From Exiguobacterium sp. FSL W8-0210 (lineage in GTDB: Bacteria; Bacillota; Bacilli; Exiguobacteriales; Exiguobacteriaceae): 64,000 bases of DNA. The notes beneath the pieces are model-generated. The model was not told where the DNA came from, did no database searches, and saw only the letters and a program-made list of their open reading frames with translations. Position numbers and translations under genes: made by a program. The stretch spans positions 847,001 to 911,000 of the forward strand of contig NZ_JBBOUK010000001.1 in assembly GCF_038006045.1 (NCBI RefSeq), read 5' to 3'. Shown piece after piece: positions 17,471 through 26,117 of the stretch (the stretch's first letter is position 1; each line of letters begins with the position of its first letter).

Positions 17471-18720
17471 AGCGCATTGGAATGTTTGTTTGGAATCCGT
17501 TTACGAATGACGCCCGTGTCTTACGTGAATGTACGGCACTCGTCGAAGCAGGACACCGCGTGGACCTATACTGTCTAAATGACGGCACACTTCCAGAAGT
17601 CGAATACCCGATGTCAGGGTTTCGCGTCATTCGAATCGACCGGACGCCACCTTTTGCGAGGTGGCTCCCGTTCTTTCGCAAACGGAAAAAACGGACCCTT
17701 GCTATCGGCGTGATGGGTGCGCTTCTTGCGCCGTGGCTCATTCCCGTGATGCTCGTGCTCTTTTTACTCATGCGAAGTCGATTCATCCGTTACGCCCTAT
17801 ATAACAGTTTCGGCATTCTTCGTATGACACGTGCTGCCAGGAAGCATGATTATGACGTCATGCATGCGAACGATGTCAATACGTTACCACAAGCGATTGG
17901 GGCGGCGCGTGGTGCACAAATCGTCTATGACTCGCATGAAGTCCAGACCGATCGGACAGGATACGGAAGCATGCAAGGGAAATTAGAACGCTGGTTGCTT
18001 CGATTCGTCGATCAGACGATCGTTGAAAATGACACGCGTGCAGATTATCATCAAAAATTATATGGAACTCGACCATCCGTCTTGCACAATTATCCGTTTT
18101 ACGAACCGATTGTTCCACAACCGCGACCGTTACGCGAAGAGTTAGCACTCGCATCAGACGAGCCGATTTTGTTGTATCAAGGCGGGATTCAGGAAGGTCG
18201 TGGACTGGAGCGACTCATTGAAGCGATGCCGTTCATCGATCGAGGAACACTTATTTTCGTTGGAGATGGCAAGTTAAAAGGGAAACTGATGCAACTGGCT
18301 GCGCAATCATCGGAAAAGTCTCGTATCCGCTTCATTGAGAAGGTTCCGCTTGCTGAACTACCCAGTTACACGGCAGCGGCGACGGTCGGCTTTCAAGTCC
18401 TTCAGAACGTTTGCTTCAATCATTATTCCGCTTCGTCGAATAAACTATTCGAATACATGGCGGCGTTGATTCCTGTCATCGCGGCCGACTTACCAGAAAT
18501 CCGTCGTGTCGTCGAGACGGAAGGAGTTGGATTAATCGTCGATGTCGAATCCCCGCAGAGTATCGCCGAGGCGGTCAATCGTCTAGTGAAGGATGAGAAC
18601 TTGCGACGGGCGATGCAGGAACGAGCAAGCGTAGCAAGGAGACAATACAACTGGGAGCAAGAAAAAGGTCGACTTCTTGCTGTCTATGACTCGATTTTCA
18701 TGGAATCGGGCGCAAAATAA
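17467..18720 (+). CDS. Glycosyltransferase family 4 protein with a membrane segment
   Basis: A 417-residue GT-B glycosyltransferase that begins with a 4-base overlap with the previous gene. Signals include WNPFTNDARVLRECTAL at the N-terminus, VYDSHE near residue 158, LYQGGIQEGRGLERLIEA and SNKLFEYMAALIPVIAAD in the nucleotide-sugar half. Residues about 77-105 are markedly hydrophobic between basic stretches (LLAPWLIPVMLVLFLLMRSR), so the protein is probably membrane-embedded or monotopic. Last gene of the first polysaccharide operon; a large terminator follows. Confidence 0.9.
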   Translation: MKRIGMFVWNPFTNDARVLRECTALVEAGHRVDLYCLNDGTLPEVEYPMSGFRVIRIDRTPPFARWLPFFRKRKKRTLAIGVMGALLAPWLIPVMLVLFLLMRSRFIRYALYNSFGILRMTRAARKHDYDVMHANDVNTLPQAIGAARGAQIVYDSHEVQTDRTGYGSMQGKLERWLLRFVDQTIVENDTRADYHQKLYGTRPSVLHNYPFYEPIVPQPRPLREELALASDEPILLYQGGIQEGRGLERLIEAMPFIDRGTLIFVGDGKLKGKLMQLAAQSSEKSRIRFIEKVPLAELPSYTAAATVGFQVLQNVCFNHYSASSNKLFEYMAALIPVIAADLPEIRRVVETEGVGLIVDVESPQSIAEAVNRLVKDENLRRAMQERASVARRQYNWEQEKGRLLAVYDSIFMESGAK

Positions 18721-18730
18721 GAAAAATAGT

Positions 18731-18790
18731 CAACGACTCGAAGGGAAATCCACGTGCAATGAAGGCGGATTCCTGACGAGTCGTTTTGTT
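18731..18790 (+). terminator. Long terminator hairpin after the first polysaccharide operon
   Basis: Outer arms AACGACTCG and CGAGTCGTT (18732-18740, 18777-18785) with an inner GGAAATCC/GGATTCC pairing, followed by TTTGTTT. The branched shape is unusual but the outer stem is perfect. Confidence 0.78.
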
Positions 18791-18998
18791 TCATTCGAAT
18801 AGACACGAAGGATTCGCGAAAGCTTCATAAGATTTACAAAAACGATAGAAAACACTGGAAATGTAAGGTCTGTGAAGAATGGTTTAAGAGATGGTTAGAA
18901 GCATTGGAAAGCAAAGGAAATCTCGTTATGGTCTAGTTACAGCCAAGCCACAGACCGTTCGTTGGCTAGTATGACTAACTCGATGGAGGAATGACAAA
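18791..18998 (+). promoter_or_regulatory. Upstream region of the second polysaccharide operon
   Basis: No gene seen. At 18819-18843 lies an element starting AAAGCTTCAT and ending TTTACAAAAAC, and at 18855-18868 CTGGAAATGTAAGG; both recur upstream of the first operon in reverse order. Further down AGCCAA and TTGGCT form a loose dyad near 18951-18966. The gene begins behind a GGAGGA site. Confidence 0.5.
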
Positions 18999-20291
18999 AT
19001 GAAACTTTGCACAATCGGACTAGGATATATTGGATTACCTTCTTCTGCGATGTTCGCGGATCATGGCACGGAAGTCGTAGGTGTCGACATCGATCCACAA
19101 ATCGTCAATCTTCTGAACACGGGAACGATTCATATTGAAGAACCAGGACTCGAGGATGTCATCAAACGAGTCGTCGCGAACGGAAAATTCCGAGCGACAC
19201 TTACGCCAGAACGAGCAGATGTCTTTTTAATCGCCGTTCCAACTCCTAATTTAAACGATACGTATAAATCGTGTGATTTGAAATATGTCATTTCAGCGGT
19301 TAATAACATGCTACCCTTCCTTGAAAAAGGGAACGTCGTCATCGTCGAATCGACGATTGCGCCACGAACGATGGATGATCATGTCCGTCCCTTAATCGAA
19401 GCAGCTGGATTTACGATCGGTGAGGACATTTATGTCGTCCATTGTCCCGAGCGTGTATTGCCAGGACAAATCTTACATGAACTTATCCATAATAACCGAA
19501 TCGTTGGTGGATTGACGCCAGCGTGTGCGGAGGCAGGTGCTGCCGTTTACGAAACATTCGTTCAAGGTGAAATCGTCCGGACAGATGCGAAGACAGCCGA
19601 AATGTCGAAGTTGATGGAGAATACGTTCCGCGATGTCAACATTGCTCTCGCAAATGAATTGACGCAAGTATGTCATCAGCTAGAGATCAACGTCTTAGAT
19701 GTGATTGAGATGGCGAACATGCACCCACGGGTGAACTTGCATCATCCGGGACCGGGAGTGGGTGGTCACTGTCTCGCAGTGGATCCGTACTTCATCGTCG
19801 CAAAAGCCCCATCGCTTGCTCGCATCATTCATACGGCACGACAAACGAACGTTCAGATGCCACAATTCGTTGCCGAACAAGCAGCGCATCTCGTCGGTTC
19901 GCGTGTCCGTCCAAAAATCGCTGTCTTTGGTGTCACGTATAAAGGAAACGTCGACGACATGCGCGAGAGTCCAGCTGTCGAAGTCATTGAACAATTACTC
20001 GACCGTGGACTTGACGTCGCTGTCTGTGATCCGCACGTCGAACGCTCGATTTCGACACGTTTCGAACTCGTCGATGAGCTGGAGGCGATTCAAGGCGCCG
20101 ACCTAGCGCTTGTCTTAGTCGACCACGATGAATTCAAACAATTCGATTCACGTCGTCTCGCAAACTACATGCGGACACCGTTACTCTTTGATACGAAAGG
20201 GATCGTCAATGAGCTCGACGCTGTCAAAGTCCTGAACTTCGGTAATTTGCATACGCACCGCGTGACGGAAGTGGATGCGAAAGCGATATGA
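18999..20291 (+). CDS. wecC: UDP-N-acetyl-D-mannosamine dehydrogenase
   Basis: Oxidises UDP-ManNAc to UDP-ManNAcA with two NAD+. It is 430 residues, the normal length. The N-terminal Rossmann motif is GLGYIGLPSS with VVGVDID; the block CPERVLPGQILHELIHNNRI is diagnostic for the ManNAc enzyme rather than UDP-glucose dehydrogenase. The active-site cysteine lies in GPGVGGHCLAVDPYF (about residue 262), and the C-terminal domain has FGVTYKGNVDDMRESPA. It works with the 2-epimerase four genes downstream, so the exported polymer should contain ManNAcA. The stop codon overlaps the exporter permease start. Confidence 0.95.
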   Translation: MKLCTIGLGYIGLPSSAMFADHGTEVVGVDIDPQIVNLLNTGTIHIEEPGLEDVIKRVVANGKFRATLTPERADVFLIAVPTPNLNDTYKSCDLKYVISAVNNMLPFLEKGNVVIVESTIAPRTMDDHVRPLIEAAGFTIGEDIYVVHCPERVLPGQILHELIHNNRIVGGLTPACAEAGAAVYETFVQGEIVRTDAKTAEMSKLMENTFRDVNIALANELTQVCHQLEINVLDVIEMANMHPRVNLHHPGPGVGGHCLAVDPYFIVAKAPSLARIIHTARQTNVQMPQFVAEQAAHLVGSRVRPKIAVFGVTYKGNVDDMRESPAVEVIEQLLDRGLDVAVCDPHVERSISTRFELVDELEAIQGADLALVLVDHDEFKQFDSRRLANYMRTPLLFDTKGIVNELDAVKVLNFGNLHTHRVTEVDAKAI

Positions 20292-21088
20292 ACGCGTTAC
20301 GAACGATTGGGGGAGAGTTGAAGGATCATCTATATCTGATCTTTCGGCTCTCGCTTTATGAAACAAAGAGTCAATATAGCATGCAATACCTTGGTTGGTT
20401 TTGGGAGATCATGACGCCACTTCTCCAAATCGGTGTCTACTGGGTCGTATTCGGCTTCGGGATTCGTGGTGGTCATCCAGTCGATGGAATTCCGTTCGTC
20501 TTTTGGCTCGTCAGCGGATTGATTGCTTGGTTCTTCATCGGCAGTACGATTCCAAGTGGTTCCCGGTCGATTTATGGTCGGGTCGCTCTCGTCTCGAAGA
20601 TGCACTTTCCATTGAGTACGATTCCAGCGTATGTTATTTTGGCACAATTCTACCGTCATCTCGCGATGATTGCTTTGACGATCATTTTAGGGTGTGCCTT
20701 CGGTTATTTCCCGGGATGGCATACGCTTGAACTCCTTTATATCGTACCGGCAGGCGTCGTATTCCTATATGCGGTCTCCTTATTGTTATCCGCACTTGCG
20801 ACGATGATTCGAGATGTACAAAACATGGTGACATCTGCGATCCGCATGCTGATGTATTTGACGCCAATCATGTGGATTCCGCCAGATCACTCGTTATTCA
20901 AGATGTTGTTGATGCTAAACCCACTCGTTTATTTGATTGAGGGGTATCGGTCCGCACTCATCGGAACCGGCTATCTGCTCGATCATATGTGGTACGGCGT
21001 GTACTTCTGGTGTATGACGCTCGCAATCTTACTTGTTGGAGCATCGATTCACATTCGATTCCGACGCTATTTCATCGATTACGTATAG
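20288..21088 (+). CDS. Polysaccharide ABC exporter, permease (TagG-like)
   Basis: A 266-residue ABC-2 type permease with six membrane segments, including YLGWFWEIMTPLLQIGVYWVV and GLIAWFFIGSTIPSGSRSI, typical of teichoic-acid and O-polysaccharide exporters (TagG, Wzm, KpsM). It pairs with the ATPase gene 11 bases downstream to move the completed lipid-linked polymer across the membrane. The start overlaps the dehydrogenase gene by 4 bases. Confidence 0.93.
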   Translation: MNALRTIGGELKDHLYLIFRLSLYETKSQYSMQYLGWFWEIMTPLLQIGVYWVVFGFGIRGGHPVDGIPFVFWLVSGLIAWFFIGSTIPSGSRSIYGRVALVSKMHFPLSTIPAYVILAQFYRHLAMIALTIILGCAFGYFPGWHTLELLYIVPAGVVFLYAVSLLLSALATMIRDVQNMVTSAIRMLMYLTPIMWIPPDHSLFKMLLMLNPLVYLIEGYRSALIGTGYLLDHMWYGVYFWCMTLAILLVGASIHIRFRRYFIDYV

Positions 21089-21099
21089 GAGGGAGAACG

Positions 21100-21930
21100 A
21101 TGGGTCATGTCGTGTTTGAGAATGTATCGAAACGGTACATGCTCTATGCCCGACCGATCGACAAGCTAAAGGAAGTGTTGTTCGGTAAGGTGAATGGAAA
21201 ATCGTTCTATGCTCTGAAGAACGTCTCCTTTTCTGTGGAAGAGGGAGAAATCGTCGGTGTCGTTGGCATCAACGGAAGTGGAAAATCGACACTATCGCAT
21301 CTGCTTGCTAACGTGACACCACCGACGTACGGTCGGGTCACATTGGGTGGAAAGTCAGCATTGATTGCCATCTCTAGTGGATTGAATAGTCAACTGACGG
21401 GGCGAGATAACATTGAATTAAAAGGGCTGATGATGGGCTTGACGAAACGCCAAATCGAGACGATTACTCCAGAAATTTTAGAGTTCGCTGATATTGGGGA
21501 GTTCATCGATCAGCCAGTCAAGACATACTCGAGCGGCATGCGAGCTCGGATTGGTTTTGCCATCTCGATTCATATTAATCCAGATATCTTGATCATCGAC
21601 GAAGCGCTCTCAGTCGGAGACCAAACGTTTACTGAAAAGTGTCTCGATAAGATGCGTGAATTCCGCGATCAAGGGAAAACGATTTTTTTCGTCAGTCATT
21701 CGCTCAGCCAGGTAAAGAGTTTCTGTACAAAAATCCTTTGGTTGGAATACGGGGAAGTACGTCTATTTGGTCCGACGAATGAAACGTTGGCTGAATACAA
21801 TAAATATCTATATTGGTACAAACAGTTATCAAAAAAGCAAGCCTCCCATTACGTAGCTAAGAAACGAACGGAACGGATTGGTTCCGTGGATCAGCAGATG
21901 ATGGGCGAGACGATTGAACAATCGTCATGA
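21100..21930 (+). CDS. Polysaccharide ABC exporter, ATP-binding subunit (TagH-like)
   Basis: A 276-residue ATPase. Walker A is GINGSGKST (about residues 57-65), the signature is YSSGMRARIGFA and Walker B is ILIIDEALSVGD, the subclass found in TagH, Wzt and KpsT. The start at 21100 has the site GGAGGGAG; a longer in-frame extension inside the permease gene is not coding. The C-terminus is short and lacks the carbohydrate-binding domain of Wzt, so export should not depend on recognition of a chain-end cap by this subunit. Confidence 0.93.
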   Translation: MGHVVFENVSKRYMLYARPIDKLKEVLFGKVNGKSFYALKNVSFSVEEGEIVGVVGINGSGKSTLSHLLANVTPPTYGRVTLGGKSALIAISSGLNSQLTGRDNIELKGLMMGLTKRQIETITPEILEFADIGEFIDQPVKTYSSGMRARIGFAISIHINPDILIIDEALSVGDQTFTEKCLDKMREFRDQGKTIFFVSHSLSQVKSFCTKILWLEYGEVRLFGPTNETLAEYNKYLYWYKQLSKKQASHYVAKKRTERIGSVDQQMMGETIEQSS

Positions 21931-21952
21931 AATGAGATAGGGGATGAAGTAA

Positions 21953-23053
21953 ATGAAACGTGTCATGCTTGTATTCGGAACACGACCAGAGGCGATCAAA
22001 ATGGCGCCGGTCGTCAAAGCACTTGAAAATCGTCAGGACGTCGAACCAATCGTCGTCGTTACAGCACAACACCGAGAGATGCTCGATCAGGTCCTTGAAC
22101 TGTTCGAAATCACTCCGGACCATGACTTGGATTTGATGCGTCCGCGTCAGACATTAGAGGAAATGACGGCGCGTATTTTAAACGCGATGCGTCGCGTCCT
22201 CGAAAAGGAACAGCCGGATCTCGTCCTTGTCCATGGGGATACGACGACGACGTTCGCTGCTTCTTTAGCGGCGTTCTATCAACAGATTCCAGTCGGTCAT
22301 GTGGAAGCAGGACTACGGACATATGAAAAGTATGCGCCGTTCCCAGAAGAGATGAATCGTCAATTGACAGGTGTGTTGGCGGATTATCATTTTGCACCGA
22401 CCGAACAGGCTGCAATGAATTTACGTGCTGAGAACAAGCAGACACCAATCATCGTAACCGGTAATACGGTCATCGATGCGTTGAAGACGACTGTATCACC
22501 GACATATACGCATCCTGTCCTATCTCGCCTAGAGAAGTCGGGACGAAAACTTGTCTTGCTGACCGTTCATCGCCGTGAGAATCATTTACAACTGGCAACG
22601 ATTTTTGAGGCGATTGAACGATTAGCAAATGATCATCCAGAAATCGAAATCGTCTATCCGGTTCATCCGAATCCGGTCGTACTAGAGGCGGCAGCTCGCT
22701 TGGAGCATCATCCGCGGATTCAATTGATCGAACCACTTGATGTCTTTGACTTCCATAATCTTGCGGCTCGGGCATCCTTCATTCTGACTGACTCAGGTGG
22801 GATTCAAGAGGAAGCACCTTCGCTCGGCGTGCCTGTCCTTGTCTTACGGGAGACGACAGAGCGTCCAGAAGGGGTCGAAGCTGGAACGTTGAAGCTCGTC
22901 GGGACGAATCCAGAGATGATTTATACGATGAGTCATCAATTGTTGACGGATCAGGTGTTCTACCAATCGATGGCACAAGCGGCGAATCCTTATGGTGATG
23001 GACAAGCGGCGGAGCGAATCGTCGATGCCATCATGAGTGAGGTACCTGTATGA
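21953..23053 (+). CDS. mnaA: UDP-N-acetylglucosamine 2-epimerase (non-hydrolysing)
   Basis: Interconverts UDP-GlcNAc and UDP-ManNAc. It is 366 residues with the family start VFGTRPEAIKMAPV, TAQHREMLDQ, VHGDTTTTFAAS, HVEAGLRT, the HRRENH block, and TDSGGIQEEAPSLGVPVLVLR near the C-terminus. It supplies the UDP-ManNAc oxidised by the dehydrogenase at the head of the operon. The stop codon overlaps the next gene by 4 bases. Confidence 0.96.
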   Translation: MKRVMLVFGTRPEAIKMAPVVKALENRQDVEPIVVVTAQHREMLDQVLELFEITPDHDLDLMRPRQTLEEMTARILNAMRRVLEKEQPDLVLVHGDTTTTFAASLAAFYQQIPVGHVEAGLRTYEKYAPFPEEMNRQLTGVLADYHFAPTEQAAMNLRAENKQTPIIVTGNTVIDALKTTVSPTYTHPVLSRLEKSGRKLVLLTVHRRENHLQLATIFEAIERLANDHPEIEIVYPVHPNPVVLEAAARLEHHPRIQLIEPLDVFDFHNLAARASFILTDSGGIQEEAPSLGVPVLVLRETTERPEGVEAGTLKLVGTNPEMIYTMSHQLLTDQVFYQSMAQAANPYGDGQAAERIVDAIMSEVPV

Positions 23054-23535
23054 GTCAACGTATTCCTCCAGCGATTTATCAATTCTTTCCATTCGGAACG
23101 CAGGAAAAAATCTTGCTTGAGGATGCTACAGATGGTGTCTATTTTGATTTTCAAGAAGCGACGGCAGACGACAAATTGTACATTCAGTTGTTTGATCAAG
23201 GATTTCAACATCCTCCTTCAAAGTTATACCGGCCAGACGCCACGATTACAGGAGATCTCATCGAGGTGACCTGTCATTTCGAAGTCGATGCACCATGTGT
23301 CGTTCAGTTATTCAAGATGCAGTATGGACAGAAAAAACGGATGGGATCGGAAACGGAAACCGTCACATTGACGAATGAGACAGTCGTTCATGTACAGATG
23401 AAACGAGTACCAGAAGCGAAGTATTTCAAGGTGGCATGGAAGTTCTTGCAAGAGGGGAGCTTCCGGGTCCATCTCCGGGACATTCAGATTGTGCAACATG
23501 TCACGGCAGGGGAGGAAGCGACGTATGCTATTTAG
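23050..23535 (+). CDS. Uncharacterised protein of the polysaccharide operon (161 aa)
   Basis: I do not recognise this gene. The product has no signal peptide or membrane segment, is rich in alternating polar and hydrophobic residues and looks all-beta (TITGDLIEVTCHFEVDAPCVVQLFKMQY, then ETVTLTNETVVHVQM when read in pieces). It overlaps mnaA by 4 bases and the MBOAT gene by 11 bases, so it is expressed with the O-acetylation genes and may bind or present glycan, or scaffold the enzymes. Function is an open question. Confidence 0.8.
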   Translation: MSQRIPPAIYQFFPFGTQEKILLEDATDGVYFDFQEATADDKLYIQLFDQGFQHPPSKLYRPDATITGDLIEVTCHFEVDAPCVVQLFKMQYGQKKRMGSETETVTLTNETVVHVQMKRVPEAKYFKVAWKFLQEGSFRVHLRDIQIVQHVTAGEEATYAI

Positions 23536-24913
23536 TTCGACGATATTCTTATTTCTGTTCTTACCGACTGTGTTGATCGTCTATTACCTACTCCCACGCA
23601 GCTTCCGAAATGGCTGGTTATTAGTGACGAGTCTATTCTTTTATGCATTCGGGGAACCACGCTTTGCATTGCTGATGCTACTGAGTGTCACGATCAACTA
23701 CTTCTTCGCCTTGTTCGTCGATCTGTATCGACACCGAATCGGCGTCAAATGGATCATGTTCAGTATGATCGCAGTCAATCTGGGGTTACTCGGCTGGTTC
23801 AAGTACAGCGGATTTTTTGTTCGTTCAGTCAACGAGACATTCGGATTAGGATGGTTCGTACCAGAAGTCGTCTTGCCACTCGGAATCTCGTTCTATACGT
23901 TTCATGCGATGAGTTATGTCATCGACATCTACAAAGGGAAGGAAGCGGTGCAAAAGAATCCGCTTGACCTCGCCCTTTATATCGCGTTCTTCCCCCAACT
24001 CGTCGCGGGTCCGATCGTTCGTTATAACACGATTGCGAGTCAAATCGAATCACGAGAAGAGACAGTTTCCGATTTTGCCCGAGGGGTTCGTCGGTTTACG
24101 ATCGGCTTAGCTAAAAAACTGATTCTTGCCAATGGATGTGGTCAGGTCGCGGATGCCATCTTCAATATGAAAGATCTCTCGATGGGGCTTGCTTGGATTG
24201 GCATCATCGCCTACGCCTTACAAATCTATTTCGATTTTTCAGGATATAGTGATATGGCGATTGGACTAGCTTTGATGTTCGGATTTCATTTTCTTGAGAA
24301 TTTTAACTATCCCTACATTTCAAAGTCCGTTTCTGAATTTTGGCGTCGTTGGCATATTTCGCTCGGATCGTGGTTCCGAGATTATGTCTACATCCCGCTT
24401 GGTGGAAATCGTGTCTCACCGTGGTTACAGTATCGCAACTTAGCAATTGTCTGGATGCTGACAGGTCTTTGGCATGGTGCGAGTTGGACGTTTGTCGCGT
24501 GGGGAGCGTATTACGGAATCTGGATCATGCTCGAGAAAGCATTTCTCGGGAAATGGTTGGAGAAAATGCCAGTCTTCTCGACCGTTTGGACACTCGTACT
24601 CGTGTTGGTCGGTTGGGTATTCTTCCGTTCCGAGACGTTCCCAGAAGCCGTTACGTACATTCAAGCGATGTTCGTACCAGATGTAATTTGGGATGAACGC
24701 GCGAGCTACCAGCTTGTCCAAAATGGTGTTCTATTGCTTGTCGCGTGTATCGCAGCGACACCGATTCCGAAAATCATCGGAGAGCGATTAGTCGTGTCAC
24801 TCGGAAAAATTGGTACGACCATGCAGTATGGGTATGCGATGTTGCTACTATTTTTGGCGACATCAGCACTTGTTGCAAGTACGTTTAACCCATTCATCTA
24901 TTTCCGCTTCTAA
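23525..24913 (+). CDS. MBOAT-family O-acyltransferase (AlgI-like)
   Basis: A 462-residue membrane protein with about eleven helices. It starts MLFSSTIFLFLFLPTVL, the typical AlgI/DltB-like opening, at ATG 23525, overlapping the preceding stop region. Conserved blocks include LPLGISFYTFHAMSYVID, FPQLVAGPIVRY, SVSEFWRRWHISLGSWFRDY and the catalytic-His segment TGLWHGASWTFVAWG. It passes acetyl groups from the cytoplasm to the outside for polysaccharide O-acetylation, working with the DHHW protein encoded next. Confidence 0.93.
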   Translation: MLFSSTIFLFLFLPTVLIVYYLLPRSFRNGWLLVTSLFFYAFGEPRFALLMLLSVTINYFFALFVDLYRHRIGVKWIMFSMIAVNLGLLGWFKYSGFFVRSVNETFGLGWFVPEVVLPLGISFYTFHAMSYVIDIYKGKEAVQKNPLDLALYIAFFPQLVAGPIVRYNTIASQIESREETVSDFARGVRRFTIGLAKKLILANGCGQVADAIFNMKDLSMGLAWIGIIAYALQIYFDFSGYSDMAIGLALMFGFHFLENFNYPYISKSVSEFWRRWHISLGSWFRDYVYIPLGGNRVSPWLQYRNLAIVWMLTGLWHGASWTFVAWGAYYGIWIMLEKAFLGKWLEKMPVFSTVWTLVLVLVGWVFFRSETFPEAVTYIQAMFVPDVIWDERASYQLVQNGVLLLVACIAATPIPKIIGERLVVSLGKIGTTMQYGYAMLLLFLATSALVASTFNPFIYFRF

Positions 24914-24928
24914 AAAGGAGGTCTACTG

Positions 24929-26104
24929 ATGGCACAGCCACTTGAAACAGAAAATAAACAGGGACAAAAACGGACGACTTCTTTTGAACGGATCATGATG
25001 TGGGTGACGACGATTAGTTTTTTACTCATCTTGTTAACGATTGGTATCGGAACGATCGTCCGAGAGGATCGTGTGCGTTCCCAGTTAGAAAATCGTACAC
25101 TCGCACAATCGGTCAATCCGACGATCGAAGGAATCGCGACTGGAAAAGACATGCTGAAGATGGAGACGTATTTCACGGATCAACTGCTTTTGCGGGGGAC
25201 GTTCGTTGAGATGCAAGCACTGCTATCAAAGGATGTCTTTAGGCAGCCTTTTCGTAATGGAATCTATACATCTAAAAATGGCTATATGATCGAACCGAGT
25301 GCCTCGACTCAAGTTCAGATTCCAAACGCGTTTCAAAAATTCGTTCAAGAAGTCGACCGTCCAGTTTATATGGCGCTAGCTCCATCGAAGACGGTCATTG
25401 CTGAACGCGATCAGTTGATACCATCGTATGTTGCTTCGAACGCACGGACACGGTACGCAGGAATGATTCGTGACTTCAAGGCTGCCGGGATGACGAATTT
25501 GTCACTTGATCAATTAAAGCTAACGGATTACTTCAAGACGGACCATCACTGGAATATCGACGGGGCGGCGTCGGCGTACGAGACGATTACGAAAGGCATG
25601 GACCTACAACCAGTCACACCACCAAAAGCCAATCGTAAAGAGGATGAACATACCTACTATGGTTCATTGGCACGAAAGACGACGCTTGCGTACGCGACGT
25701 CCGGTGATCAGTTAGCTTATTATGGACCAGCATTCTTTAAAGGGATCGATGTCTGTTACGACGGGGCATGCGATCGTCCAATCATTGATGAATCCTTCGT
25801 TCAGCAGGAGGGAGATTACGTCGATCGGTATGAAGTATTCTTGCGCGGGAATCACGGCATCATGTCGATGAAAGAGCAAACGAAGAATGATCGACCAACG
25901 ATTCTCGTCTTAAAGGATTCATTCGCGAATCCTGTCTTACCGTTCCTTGCTAAAAGTGCCAATCTGGAAGTCGTCGACGTTCGTTATGTGCCAAAATCAT
26001 TCGACGTCTCGCAGTTCGCTAAACAAAAACAAGTCGACTCCGTGTTGTTCTTGCATAACTCGAACATTGCTGGATTGATGAAGACGTATGAAAACACACT
26101 ATGA
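24929..26104 (+). CDS. DHHW-family protein (AlgX/AlgJ-like acetyl-transfer partner)
   Basis: A 391-residue protein with a single N-terminal membrane anchor (about residues 27-48) and an extracytoplasmic SGNH-like domain. The family motif appears as YFKTDHHWNIDGAA (about residues 206-219) and the nucleophile region as VLKDSFANPVLPFL near residue 329. This type completes acetyl transfer to the glycan outside the membrane after MBOAT delivery. The ATG has AAGGAGG ten bases upstream; the gene follows the MBOAT gene by 15 bases. Confidence 0.9.
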   Translation: MAQPLETENKQGQKRTTSFERIMMWVTTISFLLILLTIGIGTIVREDRVRSQLENRTLAQSVNPTIEGIATGKDMLKMETYFTDQLLLRGTFVEMQALLSKDVFRQPFRNGIYTSKNGYMIEPSASTQVQIPNAFQKFVQEVDRPVYMALAPSKTVIAERDQLIPSYVASNARTRYAGMIRDFKAAGMTNLSLDQLKLTDYFKTDHHWNIDGAASAYETITKGMDLQPVTPPKANRKEDEHTYYGSLARKTTLAYATSGDQLAYYGPAFFKGIDVCYDGACDRPIIDESFVQQEGDYVDRYEVFLRGNHGIMSMKEQTKNDRPTILVLKDSFANPVLPFLAKSANLEVVDVRYVPKSFDVSQFAKQKQVDSVLFLHNSNIAGLMKTYENTL

Positions 26105-26117
26105 AGGAGTTCATGAT

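Noticed and set aside
18951-18966. AGCCAA/TTGGCT dyad before wecC as a riboswitch or terminator
   Set aside because: Only six pairs with a long loop, no T tract and no known riboswitch core.
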